Shown piece by piece: positions 44,831-54,698 of a stretch of 64,000 nucleotides of DNA (the stretch's first letter is position 1; the number at the start of each line of letters is the position of its first letter). The DNA lies in NCBI RefSeq assembly GCF_002878395.1, contig NC_061115.1, forward strand, positions 215,953,904 through 216,017,903, read 5' to 3'. The notes below the pieces were generated by a model that had not been told where the DNA came from, searched no databases, and saw only the letters and a program-made list of their open reading frames with translations. This DNA comes from Capsicum annuum (lineage: Eukaryota > Streptophyta > Magnoliopsida > Solanales > Solanaceae). A program made the translations under genes and the position numbers.

Positions 44831-47800
44831 ATGAGTTGCTCTACAAGTCCAGCAATGGCAAAGGAGAAAGAAATGGAACAAGTGGATAGAATATTAGCTG
44901 CAAAAGAGGATGACTATGGCGGGGTGACGGTTGAAATGACTAATGAGCCGTTGGAACCTTCTGTCTTTGTGTCTTTGCTTAGAGCATCACTTTCTCATTG
45001 GAGACAACAGGTGTTACAAATATATTTTGTTTTTTCGGTTACTGTTCGAATTCTATTTTGTTTCATGCTTTATTACGACTTTGTTTACTATTCTTTGTCT
45101 TGATTTTCTATTGCATCTTGTTCTATTACTATTCCTTATCTTATCTTAGATTGCTTTATTTTGAGCCGAGGGTCTATCGGAAACAACCTCTCTATCTCAC
45201 ATTTGAGGTAGTGGTATGGACTGCGTACACTTACCCTCCTCAGACCCCACTTGGTGGGAATATACTGGGTATGTTGTTGTTGTTACTTATGTTCTAGATA
45301 AAAGTCAACCATGTCGATACCCCTTGGTCGAAAATAAGTTGAGAAAGGAAGATTCCTTTTGTTTTTAATTCAATCCTGACGTGGACGGAGTGCTCCCAAA
45401 CTATGCTGGTGGGATGTAGCAATTGTCCAATAGAATTATTAAGGTGTGCGGAAGGTAGCTGAGTTACTAAAAAAGGGCAGCCCGGTGCACTAAAGTTCCC
45501 GCCATGCGCAGGGTCTGGGGAAGGGCCCCACCACAAGGGTGTATTGTACGCAGCCTTACCTTGCATTTCTGCTAGAGGCTGTTTCCAAGGCTTGAACCCG
45601 TGACCTCCTGGTCACAGGACAGCGACTTTACCAGTTACTCCAAGGCTCCCTTTCCAAGGCTGAGTTACTGCGTTGTAAAGAAAAAAGAACAAACTTTTTT
45701 CTGTGTTTCTGGCCTACTTCATCCTAAGTGTTATAGGTAAGCTTTTGAATGGTGTCCCTTCACCCAAAAGTGAACAATAAAGTTGGCAAAAGGTTCTTTT
45801 TATCTTAGCATATTGTACCCCACACTTACCTTGATACCGGTGTTCAAATTCCAAAAAAGACTTCTTTCATCTGTCTAAGTTTTGGTGGGCAGAATTTCAA
45901 AGCAATTATGCTGGTGCGGGAATAGCAGGTACCCGCTGGAAGAGTCGAGCTGCGTAGTTATTAGAAAAACACTTAATCTTGTAGATGATTTCGGTAACCC
46001 CCGGCCCGCTAACTTGGGTGTTGGGGCTAGGGGGGATTGCTCTTGAGTTGCCATATCTTTTGCTATATCTGGTAACTTTGTTCTCCGCGAATGCCAAAAA
46101 AAAAAAAAAGCATTCCTTTCATACACATGTTTATTTATTTTTGTTGTTTTGCTCCTAAACATCTAAGTCTTTTGTTTCTTGCTCCTGAACATCTAAAATC
46201 ACAAATTTAGGCTTGTTATACAGTTTAAGGGTTGTTGAAGTAATTCCGTAGAAGTTTAAGATGTACCCTTTTTTTGGTTTGGGGTGGGGGGATTGGGGGT
46301 TGGGAGGAGGTACATTTGAGTGCTGGAGATGTTAGCAATATGTTATGTTGTTGTCTATTGTGCATGCAGTGACTTGGTCTATGAGAAATGTTGCAGAATG
46401 TTTATTAGACAATCTGCTGAACACCAGCTCATTCAATGCTATAGAAGTTGGAACAGGTGTTTGAAAGATGTTGTGTCACTTGACACAACCAGATTCAGGG
46501 TTTCCAACTTATGTTGTGGGTGAGTTGGGGTGGGGGGGAGTCTCTTCGAGAATAGATATACCCTATGTTTCTCAGACTTCTCTAAAATATCGATGGGTGC
46601 GTGTCAGATAGTCCAAAAATAGTGTATTTTTGGAGGATCCGACACAGGTGCGGCAACATTTTTAGAGTCTGAACAACACAGGAGATACCTGTCTTTGAAA
46701 AGGCTGATTGTATTGCCATGACTATGTGGGTACTACTGGAAAAAGAGAACAATCATCAAGTTTGCCGCTTCCATTCTTTGTTGTAGATCGATTTAATTGT
46801 ATCCTATGATGATTACCGTTAGATTGGACTTCTGAGCTTCTATGGCAATATTTTGATTTTATGTTTCATCGTTGATAATAGGCGGACATACTTGCAGGGT
46901 AAAAGAGGTGTTTGGATCAAATTGCCTATTAAGCTTGTAACGCTTGTCGAACCTGCTGTCAAGGTAAGTTTGTTTCTTATTTTATGGTGGTTCAACTATA
47001 TTGGTTCCATCTCCATTTCCGATACAATTATCTTATTGTTCTGCAGGAAGGATTTTATTATCACCACGCAGAACCAAAATACTTGATGCTTGTGAGTTGG
47101 CTCCCTGGAACTGCTAACACTATTCCGGCAAATGCAACACATAGAGTGGGTATTGGCGCTTTCGTCCTTAATGAAAGGAATGAGGTATATTTCGGTGTTA
47201 CTCATTCTCCCTAATGGTCACATATACAGTCATTGCGATACATTAAGGAAAGAACAATCATAAGCTGCTTCTTCACGGAGGGGCAATTGAAAATTCATTT
47301 TTCGAACTTTCTTGGGGATTAGATTGACGAGCCATTTTGTTCATTATGCAAAAGTACATGATTGTATATGTTTATTTCATGAATTCACCACATGGATAAT
47401 GCTACTGTTCTTAAAACAAGAGCACAAGTGGCAATCAACTGACGATTTTCTTCTTTAAGGTTTGCTTATTGTAACGCACAAGTAAACGAACAGGAATTAT
47501 TTGTTATTCTTCCTTCTACGGGTACAAGAATCTATATACTAGAAACAACCACTTCAACTAGTTCAAGTTTAAGAACAATAACACAATGAGGTACAGAAAA
47601 TACCCTCAACCCAAGATCAAAATGATGATCTTTATAAGAGGTATATTTTATTTTCAGAAATAAAGATGAAACAGAAATGGCCAAGTCGCCCGAATTCACA
47701 AGTGATGATCTTTATAAGAGGTACATTTTATTTTCAGAAATAAAGATGAAACAGAAATGGCCAAGTCGCCCGAATTCACAGACTTTCCTTAAGGAAATAA

Positions 47801-50800
47801 TTCCCCTCACTGTACCCGAGGTTGCGGAATTTTCCTCTCAGGATAAAATGGCCAAACAAACCAACTGTAGCCGTACCTCAAACAATTGGAATATCTTCGA
47901 ATTCACTGAATGTTTTGAGTGATCACACAAAATATTTTCAAGGCAAGAAGAGTGTTTTTATTATGTAATTTTCGTATCTAAACCTGTGAATAAAAGCAGG
48001 TTTATATAGCCACAACATGCCTCTTCCGAAAAGAGGCAATGGTTCACTTTAAAGGTTGCACCTCTTTTCGAAAATTCATATCTGTTCATCAAAGAGTGCA
48101 TCTTTTCCTGAACAGTCATCTTATTTCGTGAAACAGTGTGTTATTTCGTTGAAGGATGCAATCCTTCTGAAGCATGCATCAGTTCATCAGTTCACTTGAA
48201 ACAGTGCAACTGAAGCATCAGTTCTGTTCTAAACATTGCAACTGTTACTGCATGCATATTATATAAATGGAGTGTCAGAAAATTTTTCCTTCGTTTTTTT
48301 CCCTTTGGTATGTTCGGATCTCAAATAAATTTTGTCCAAAAAGATAGATCTCATCGATCGATCATTTTTCAATTCCAATTCCAACTCCGAGCAAGCGACG
48401 ACGACTATGGCGCGAGGCATCTCTTATTTCTTGCCTCACTTACCATGTGGAGTAAGTGTTCTTGATTATAAACACTTCCAAGTTCTCTTCTTCCACCAAT
48501 GTGGGAGAAAGATTAAACTTTCTAATTTGGGAGTACACTTTCCATTTTAGTCTCCTTCCCTCCACTATTTTACTCTCCATTTTTCTATTCAAACTTCTTT
48601 CATATACTTTGAACCCAACATTATTGTCCAGAATCAAATCAAAGAATTTACGTGGCTTTTTTTTGGCGAAGAAGGCAATTTCGTTGTTATTTGGCAAGTC
48701 CGCAAGATGTTCATGATTGGTCAATATTTGTGTCCTACTTGAGTATCATGGTGTTATAGAACTAATAGGGTTGAATAACTCTACAGAGGGGAAAATTAGG
48801 CACATAGCGGCAGGTGAGGTTTTTTGGAAGCGAAAATTAGGTACATGATGACCGATGGGAAGATGCGAACCAAATTCTAGGTATGTGACAGTGTAGTGAG
48901 GCATGTCGTATGGTGAGATTTCAGCAACTTTACTCAGTCCAGAAACCGATGTTCTGTAGTCGAATTTGCCAGAACGGAAGGATAATTGGTGTTTGAGGAG
49001 GTTAACTAATAGAACCAGGGAGAGATCTCAAGAGAAGCAGAAGTGCTTCCAAGTCTGTTTAGGACCCAAAAGAAGCGAGTTCTTCTGTATCGAAAGCAGC
49101 ACATGATGCTCTTTTAACAGCTGAAAATTTAAGGAAAAGGAGAATATACATAAATAATGATTTTGTGCTAGCCTTCTGACGAAACTGATCCACCCTGCCG
49201 CTACCAAAATCATGGAATTTGCTGGACAATTTACGTTGAGTCAGTCGGGTGATTTTTAGATCAGTGAAGCATCTCCTTTCTTGCTGGAAATAAGAAGAAT
49301 ATTTAGATTAAAGAGGGCAAAACCTGGACCTGCACCTCATGTCGTAATGTGGATTGTTTAGAGGAAAATGAACTGGAGCTTCTGAAGGAATGAAAAATTT
49401 ATTTTCCATATTAGAAGCTTTTTTGTTAAAGGGGAGCCTTGGAGTAACTGGTAAAGTTGCTGCCATGTGACCAAGTAGGTCATGGGTTCAAGCCTTGGAA
49501 ACAGCCTCTGGCAGAAATGCATGGTAAGACTGCGTACAATATACCTTTGTGGTGGGGCCCTTCCCCGAATCCTGCACATAGCGGGAGCTTTAGTGCACCG
49601 GGCTGCCCTTTATCCGAAGCTTTTTGTTATTTTTTATGTGGATCTCACAGTATATTTCTACTAGCATAGTAATTGGGTAAACTTTGAGGAGATTATCTCT
49701 TTTATATAAGCTTATCCGGTTTGTATACCCTTCTAGAAGGATACTCCTTACCTTTTGTTATCATGGAAACTTGCCTATACGAAAAAGAGAATAATCAATT
49801 ATAATATTAAGATCTATATGGAAATTGAATTATTTTGACGAAAGTGAGAAGAATGGGTCAGTGTCGCCGACATATGGAGGACAGACAGTTAAGGATGGCA
49901 AAAGGTTAAGTTACAGCAGGGAGAAAATGCCTGAGATGTATTAAACTTGTATATCTCTAGGTTATATTTGTGGACTAATGAAACTAACGGTACGTATCTA
50001 GTGAAGTCGAATATATAACATCACAGAAATAATTTCCCTGTACGTACTGATTAATGAGTTTTTGACCTTGACTTGAAGGTAAATTAAGTGACGGCTGCGT
50101 GAAGATATCTTCTTGTATGTATGGCATCTCATGTTTTTATACCTCTAACTACGATTACTTGCTTGGATATTTTCCTTCGATTTTCATTTCTAGTATACGG
50201 ACCACATTATCCCACCTCCTCGAAAAGAGTTTTTCTTTCTCCATATACATCGTTGTGATTGTATTCAAGTTGCATATATGTATGTAGTACTTATTGTTTT
50301 GACACTTATAGCAATAATTTCGTTGATCAGGACTTATAGTAATGTATTTGTTAAAATCTTAGGTGCTCGTTGTCCAAGAAAAGAGTGGAAGATTTCGTGG
50401 AACCGGTGTGTGGAAGTTTCCTACAGGAGTTGTCGATGAGGTATGTATGTATGATAAATCCTATGCCACATGAGAAATTCAAATTAAGTGAGATGTGTGT
50501 ATGTATGATAGATCTGCACTTGTGTTGACTTTCTATCGACAGGGTGAAGATATATGCGATGCAGCGGTCAGGGAAGTAAAAGAAGAGACGGGGGTAAGTG
50601 AAAATCCAGTGTAATTTTTCTCTTTTCAAATAAAAACTAGTTATGCCATATTTTAATTTGATTTGGTTTTCGGTAACAACACTCCATATCCATTGCAGGT
50701 TGATGCGAAGTTCATAGAAATACTGGCATTCAGGTTGTCTTTCGCTTAGAGTTATTTAAGTTCCTCGTACCTTCTTGATTTGTGTGTGTGTGTGTTGTCG

Positions 50801-51857
50801 TGGCTATGCTCTTGTTCCTTTCTGGTTTGGATACCAACAACAGTGATTGAGAGGATCGTGATGTTATTAAACGCTGCAGTCACTTTCTTTTTACATATGA
50901 ATATGAAACCTTTTGCCGTGTTATGCTAAGATGACGACTTCATTTATTTGCAGGCAAAGCCACAAGTCATTCTTTGACAAGTCAGATCTATTCTTCGTCT
51001 GCATGCTACAACCTCTCTCGTTTGATATCCAGAAGCAGGACGCAGAAATAGAGGCAGCCGAGGTATCAGAACGAGTACTTTCTATGTCAATGCTATTTTG
51101 AAAAGAAAATATGCTGAGACTTTACCATTCCCCCTTTCCTTAACAAACTTTTCTCGTCTGTGCACACCTTGCTTCTTTTTATGTGTTTTTAGCTAAAGCA
51201 TCTAGTACCTGTCTGAGCTATGACGAAATTTCCTACGACACACTCCAACTCCACAGGGTTCTAGTACCCCTCTGAACTAAATTTTAGCATATTTTTGTCA
51301 ACCTTTTTAGCTGACATGGCACCTTTTGTCAACCTTTTTAGTTGGTGTGGCACCTTTGACATGGGCACTATTTTATGTAATAAAGGTGTCACATCAGCAC
51401 AAAAGGGTGACAAAAATACGCTAAAATTGAGTTCGGAGGGTAATAGGACGACAACTATGAAGTTGGAGTGTGTCGTAGCAACTTTGGCATAGTTCGGAGG
51501 TGTACTGAATGCTTATCTCTTTGGTTTTTATGTAGAAACAGTTGACATGAGCTTTAGCGGACATCAACTTGAATCGTTTTAACTTTTAGAAAATTATGTG
51601 CTAACTTGTATATGGGCAAAAAAAACATTATACTTTTTGTTTTCTACTTGTAGTGGATGCCATTCGAACAATACGCAGCTCAGCCATTTGTCCAAGGACA
51701 TGATCTTCTCAAGTACATCGCTGACATATGCTCGGCGAAGATGGAGGGTAGGTATACAGGTTTCTCATCAGTTCCTACCGTAACCAGTTTTTCTGCGAAG
51801 AATACCTACTTGTACATGAATAGCAGTGTCAGAACAGCCGGTGGCAACGACCCCTAA
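44831..51857 (+). CDS. Nudix hydrolase, NUDX2/6/10-like, 286 aa
   Basis: Eight exons: 44831-45010, 46898-46963, 47047-47184, 50363-50440, 50543-50593, 50699-50733, 50954-51062, 51654-51857 (stop TAA); 861 nt with consistent phases. ATG 44831 (MSCSTSPAMAKEK) is chosen as first in frame; ATG 44855 is the alternative. Residues 1-85 form the plant-specific N-terminus with YGGV and GVWIKLP. The Nudix fold follows: ASHRVGIGAF-like THRVGIGAF, VLVVQEKSGRF, and the Nudix box GVVDEGEDICDAAVREVKEETGV matching G-5x-E-7x-REUxEExGU (exons 4-6). The C-terminal part has SDLFFVCMLQPLS and IEAAEWMPFEQY. Arabidopsis relatives hydrolyse ADP-ribose or NADH in the cytosol and modulate redox and immune responses; substrate here is inferred. 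Intron 3 (3.2 kb) carries a solo LTR and a SINE. Confidence 0.96.
45161..45285 (+). mobile_element. TS-type SINE, 3' portion, in Nudix intron 1
   Basis: TTGAGCCGAGGGTCTATCGG, AACAACCTCTCTATCTCACA, GGACTGCGTACACTTACCCT, CAGACCCCACTTGGTGGGAA and a GTT tail are all present in order. Confidence 0.85.
45469..45658 (-). mobile_element. Full-length tRNA-derived SINE, antisense in Nudix intron 1
   Basis: Read on the minus strand it starts GGGAGCCTTGGAGTAACTGG (A box) with GGTCACGGGTTCAAGCCTTG (B box GGTTCAAGCC) about 45 bp on. It continues through the GCAGAAATGCAAGGTAAGGC block to CGGGCTGCCC. GCTGAGTTACT flanks it at 45458-45468 and 45659-45669. The internal Pol III boxes look intact. Confidence 0.9.
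45900..46115 (+). repeat. Composite SINE-like fragment with poly-A tract
   Basis: Starts with GCTGGTGCGGGAATAGCAGG and TACCCGCTGGAAGAGTCGAG, parts of the SINE family at 14070, but the following 130 bp is different sequence ending in 14 A residues. A chimeric or rearranged insertion is possible. Confidence 0.45.
46275..46310 (+). other. G-rich tract in Nudix intron 1
   Basis: Multiple runs of 3-6 G (GGGGTGGGGGGATTGGGGG) satisfy the quadruplex rule on the sense strand; another lies at about 46518-46540. Confidence 0.6.
46568..46683. mobile_element. Small palindromic MITE in Nudix intron 1
   Basis: GTCAGATAGTCCAAAAATAG is mirrored by TATTTTTGGAGGATCCGACA, with outer arms CAGACTTCTCTAAAAT and ATTTTTAGAGTCTG. 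Same family as 24337-24452. Confidence 0.72.
47470..48620 (-). mobile_element. Copia solo LTR, ~1.15 kb, in Nudix intron 3
   Basis: Minus-strand start TGTTGGGTTC at 48620 and end ...TTACA at 47470. TTAT occurs at both outer borders (47466-47469 and 48621-48624). It matches the LTR of the element at 1-2527 over most of its length. No internal retrotransposon sequence follows, so it is a solo LTR. It contains a 79-bp internal tandem duplication (about 47624-47702 and 47703-47781), absent from the 1.5-2.5 kb copy. Confidence 0.87.
48625..49420. other. Nudix intron 3 interior, no feature recognised
   Basis: Less AT-rich than other introns, with an AGGCACATAG/AGGTACATGA repeat pair near 48800-48850, but no ORF, RNA gene or named repeat was identified. 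Confidence 0.4.
49439..49615 (+). mobile_element. Full-length tRNA-derived SINE in Nudix intron 3
   Basis: GGGGAGCCTTGGAGTAACTGG-type head (A box AGTAACTGG), B box GGTTCAAGCC, GCAGAAATGCATGGTAAGAC and the end CACCGGGCTGCCC. Flanks GAAGCTTTTTTGTTA (49424-49438) and GAAGCTTTTTGTTA (49616-49629) form a target duplication differing by one T. Same family as 45469-45658, opposite orientation. Confidence 0.9.
51191..51523. mobile_element. MULE-like MITE in Nudix intron 7
   Basis: Second member of the family at 5146-5469: TGAGCTATGACGAAATTTCC and CTACGACACACTCCAACT at the left mirror AGTTGGAGTGTGTCGTAG and TTTGGCATAGTTC at the right. Shared core TTTTAGCATATTTTTGTCA. Target duplication unclear. A third, partial member lies near 61750-61932. 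Confidence 0.75.
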
Positions 51858-52139
51858 TGTGAAACTTTTCGATTCTTCCATCTACCAAAAGTTGAAAATG
51901 AAGAAATAGGGATAGGAAGTTTGAGTCATTTGTGCCTGCAATGAAGTTAATAGATGTGCAATTCTTTTTTAGTAAATGATTGAATAATATGTGCTCAGAA
52001 GTGTTTTGTATGTGATAAATGATGCATAAAATGTACATCAAGAATTATTTGTGTATTGAGGTTTCAATGATTGGTTTTTGGAACTTTCTTTTACTTATTG
52101 AAGTATCACATATAGATATTTAAATTTGTTGTACTCCCA

Positions 52140-52726
52140 TTGGCTCCTGATCGCGTGCCTGTTGAAGAATGAGTTGCGACTCATAGGATAATTATTTACG
52201 GGAATTCATCAAAGTTGTAGCGAAAATGAGTCTCTAAAGTGCAATTGTCACCGTAAAAGTGAAGGACGAGGTTTAAAAGAGGAAAGGTTTACGGTGGATA
52301 CCTAAGCACCTAGAGATGTTGGTTCCTGACTGCATGCCTGTTGAAGAATGAATCGCTACTCATAGGACACTTATTCACGGGAACTCACCAGAGTCGTAGC
52401 GAAAACGAGTCTCTATAGGGCAATTGTCACCGTAAAAGTGAAGGACGAGGTTTAAAAAAGGAAAGGTTTAGAGTGGATACCTTAGCACCTAGAGATGTTG
52501 GCTCCTGACCACATGCCTATGTCTGTTGAAGAATGAATCGCAACTCGTAGGACACTTATTTACGGGAACTCACCAGAGTCGTAGCGAAAAATGAGTCTCC
52601 ATAGGGCAACTGTCACCGTAAAAATGAAGGGTGAGGTTCAAAAGAGGAAAGGTTTACGGTGGATATCTAAGCACTTAGAGACGTTGGCTCCTGACCGCAT
52701 GCCTATTGAAGAATGAGTCCCGACTC
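52140..52726 (+). repeat. Small tandem satellite with plastid 23S rRNA-like segment
   Basis: Units start GG(C/T)TCCTGA near 52141, 52320, 52500 and 52686 (periods about 179-186 bp; the last unit is partial). Each full unit ends with a ~58-bp segment (52261-52318, 52440-52497, 52626-52685) reading GAGGAAAGGTTTACGGTGGA, TACCTAAGCACC, TAGAGA or close variants. I recognise these as the junction of the plastid spacer and the 5' end of the 23S rRNA gene (GAGGAAAGGCTTACGGTGGA, TACCTAGGCACC). The other 120 bp of the unit is unassigned. Confidence 0.75.
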
Positions 52727-52981
52727 GGACGCTTTGGATCTCTAATAAGAGGTCATGTGGTATTGCAAAATTATTCTGGGTTTCAGTTAAAAACTAATGG
52801 CATAACTAGACTTTTGTATAATGGAAATAACATAAATGAGTCGAACTTTTAATGCATGTCATAGATGAGCCTTTTCTCAAAATTCGATGGTATATTTGAG
52901 TGTTTTTCCTTTTAAAGTTGAATTTCCTTAGCAGCACTTGCTCGTGTAGTTTGTTATATCAGATTCAAAAGGATAAGTTGT

Positions 52982-53280
52982 TTGAAATTGATAAAGTTTC
53001 GTGAAGTTCATAATTGCATAAAAAGAGTCAAAAGTAGCACATTGAGGCCCTTCTTTGATGGTTCTTATACCTATCGGCCCGCTGTAAAGATTCATGATTT
53101 TTATATGTTTCAAGCCGGTGAGAGGGAGTTCAGTGCGCAAACTCTAGGAACATTCTTCGGAGTTGCTAAATCGAATCCTCCACTGGCAATCAGGGACTGA
53201 GTGGTAAGACCATGATTCGCAGGAGAACCCCGCTGACCATCAGAGACCGAGTAGTAAGACCATGATTCGCAGAGGAACAG
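52982..53280 (+). other. Unassigned ORF (52982-53200) followed by a ~51-bp tandem duplication
   Basis: A 72-codon plus-strand frame with mixed, protein-like composition (for example PFFDGSYTYRPAVK and EFSAQTLGTFFGVAK) that I cannot place. It may be a gene fragment. Past it, GACTGAGTGGTAAGACCATG and GATTCGCAG are repeated once at 53195-53279. Confidence 0.35.
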
Positions 53281-53780
53281 ATCACTCATTCTCAACAATA
53301 TTTCATGCAACACTATATGGACTTTCACATGCAACACTTCAAACTTTAGGAAAATATTTCATGATTCCTATGGCTATTTTTACTCACTTTATAAGTAGTA
53401 TTTTTAAATTGTGATTATTTTTTAACTACATTTAGATGGAAATTATATTCCAATTAAAAAGTTATAAAAATTATTTCATTGTATCATTTGTCTCAGCCAC
53501 ACATTGATTTGATAGAATGTCCATCATACTAAGTTGTTATGTGGCAAATGGGGCACAAATTTTTGTGGGTCATTGGCATTTATAGCATTATTTATAGCAT
53601 TATTTTGTGTTGATCTTTAATTTATGTCTTTAATAATAATAATAAAAAGAATCATATCGTGTATATATATATATATCATAATATCTTTAAATTTATGTTT
53701 TACGTGACTTTAATTTCTAAAGAATTTATGCCTTTTTAATGGATAAAATGCAAAACGCTAAGCTTTCACTTGGCTATAGC

Positions 53781-53960
53781 CAGTGGCGGAGCTAGAATTT
53801 TCACTAAAGAAGTTCGAAATACAAAAAGCGAACACACAAAGAGGCCTAAGAGGGTTCAACATTTACTATGTATACGTAAAAAGTAATTTTAACCATGTAT
53901 AAACAATATAATATTCTGCCGAAAGGGGTTCGGATGAATCCCCTGGCTAGTTCCGCCTTT
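53781..53960. mobile_element. hAT-type MITE
   Basis: CAGTGGCGGAGCTAGAA at the left is the inverse of CTAGTTCCGCCTTTG at the right, the classic hAT MITE ends. No clean 8-bp duplication is visible. Interior non-coding. Confidence 0.72.
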
Positions 53961-53964
53961 GGCC

Positions 53965-54470
53965 ACAGATTTGAAGTGGAAATTTGAAAATTCAAGTTTT
54001 TTAAAGTTGTGATGAAACTCGAAGTTGTGTTTGAACATGTATTTTACTTAGAATATTTTTGAAATTTATGAGTGAAAGTAAAGTCTCCCGCAATGTAGCC
54101 AATTTTGTGACTTGAAAATATTTTGGATATAAATTTTTAAAATATGATCAAATTTCATGATCAAATAAATATTTAAAGATTCTATGAACAAATGCTAATT
54201 AAATATAAGGAGAAAAAAAGAATAATTCATTTTATGTTCAATTCTTGCAAATGTCGAAAAAGACTTGTGACATTTAAACCACCATTTAAGCATCAAATAT
54301 CCATGATGGAATAATTTATCAAATTTGTTGCACATATCAAATCGTACTTCATTAATTAATTATGATTAAACAATATCTTAAAGTAAAATTGCTTGTCAAT
54401 ATGTTACTGGATTTTCAAAATAAATTGGTAGCTTCTCACCCAAACTATTAGGATTTGATGGCCAATATAC
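53965..54470. other. AT-rich intergenic DNA, nothing recognised
   Basis: No ORF or repeat family was recognised between the hAT MITE and the LINE target site. Confidence 0.45.
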
Positions 54471-54698
54471 CATAGGTAAGTCTTTCTTTCCTGTTTTTTT
54501 TTTTTTTCAAAAGGCATTGCATTCAAAATTAAAAACAATCCAACATCAATCTGGGTTCAGTACAAAAGAGGTTAGCAATTCCTCTGGGGAATGATCTAAA
54601 TTAGTTTAAATCCTTCTAACAAAATAAGTTCCTGCAATGTCTGCCCATACAGCATTCCGGGCACACATGGGTGGAACTTCAAAAAGTATGGTTCCCTG

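Noticed and set aside
45469..45658. Possible tRNA gene, because of intact A and B boxes
   Set aside because: The sequence continues as a SINE body with target duplications; no full cloverleaf or anticodon arm of a genuine tRNA was found.
52261..52318. Genuine rRNA gene
   Set aside because: Only ~58 bp resembles the 23S 5' end, with substitutions and tandem reiteration; no rRNA continues from it.
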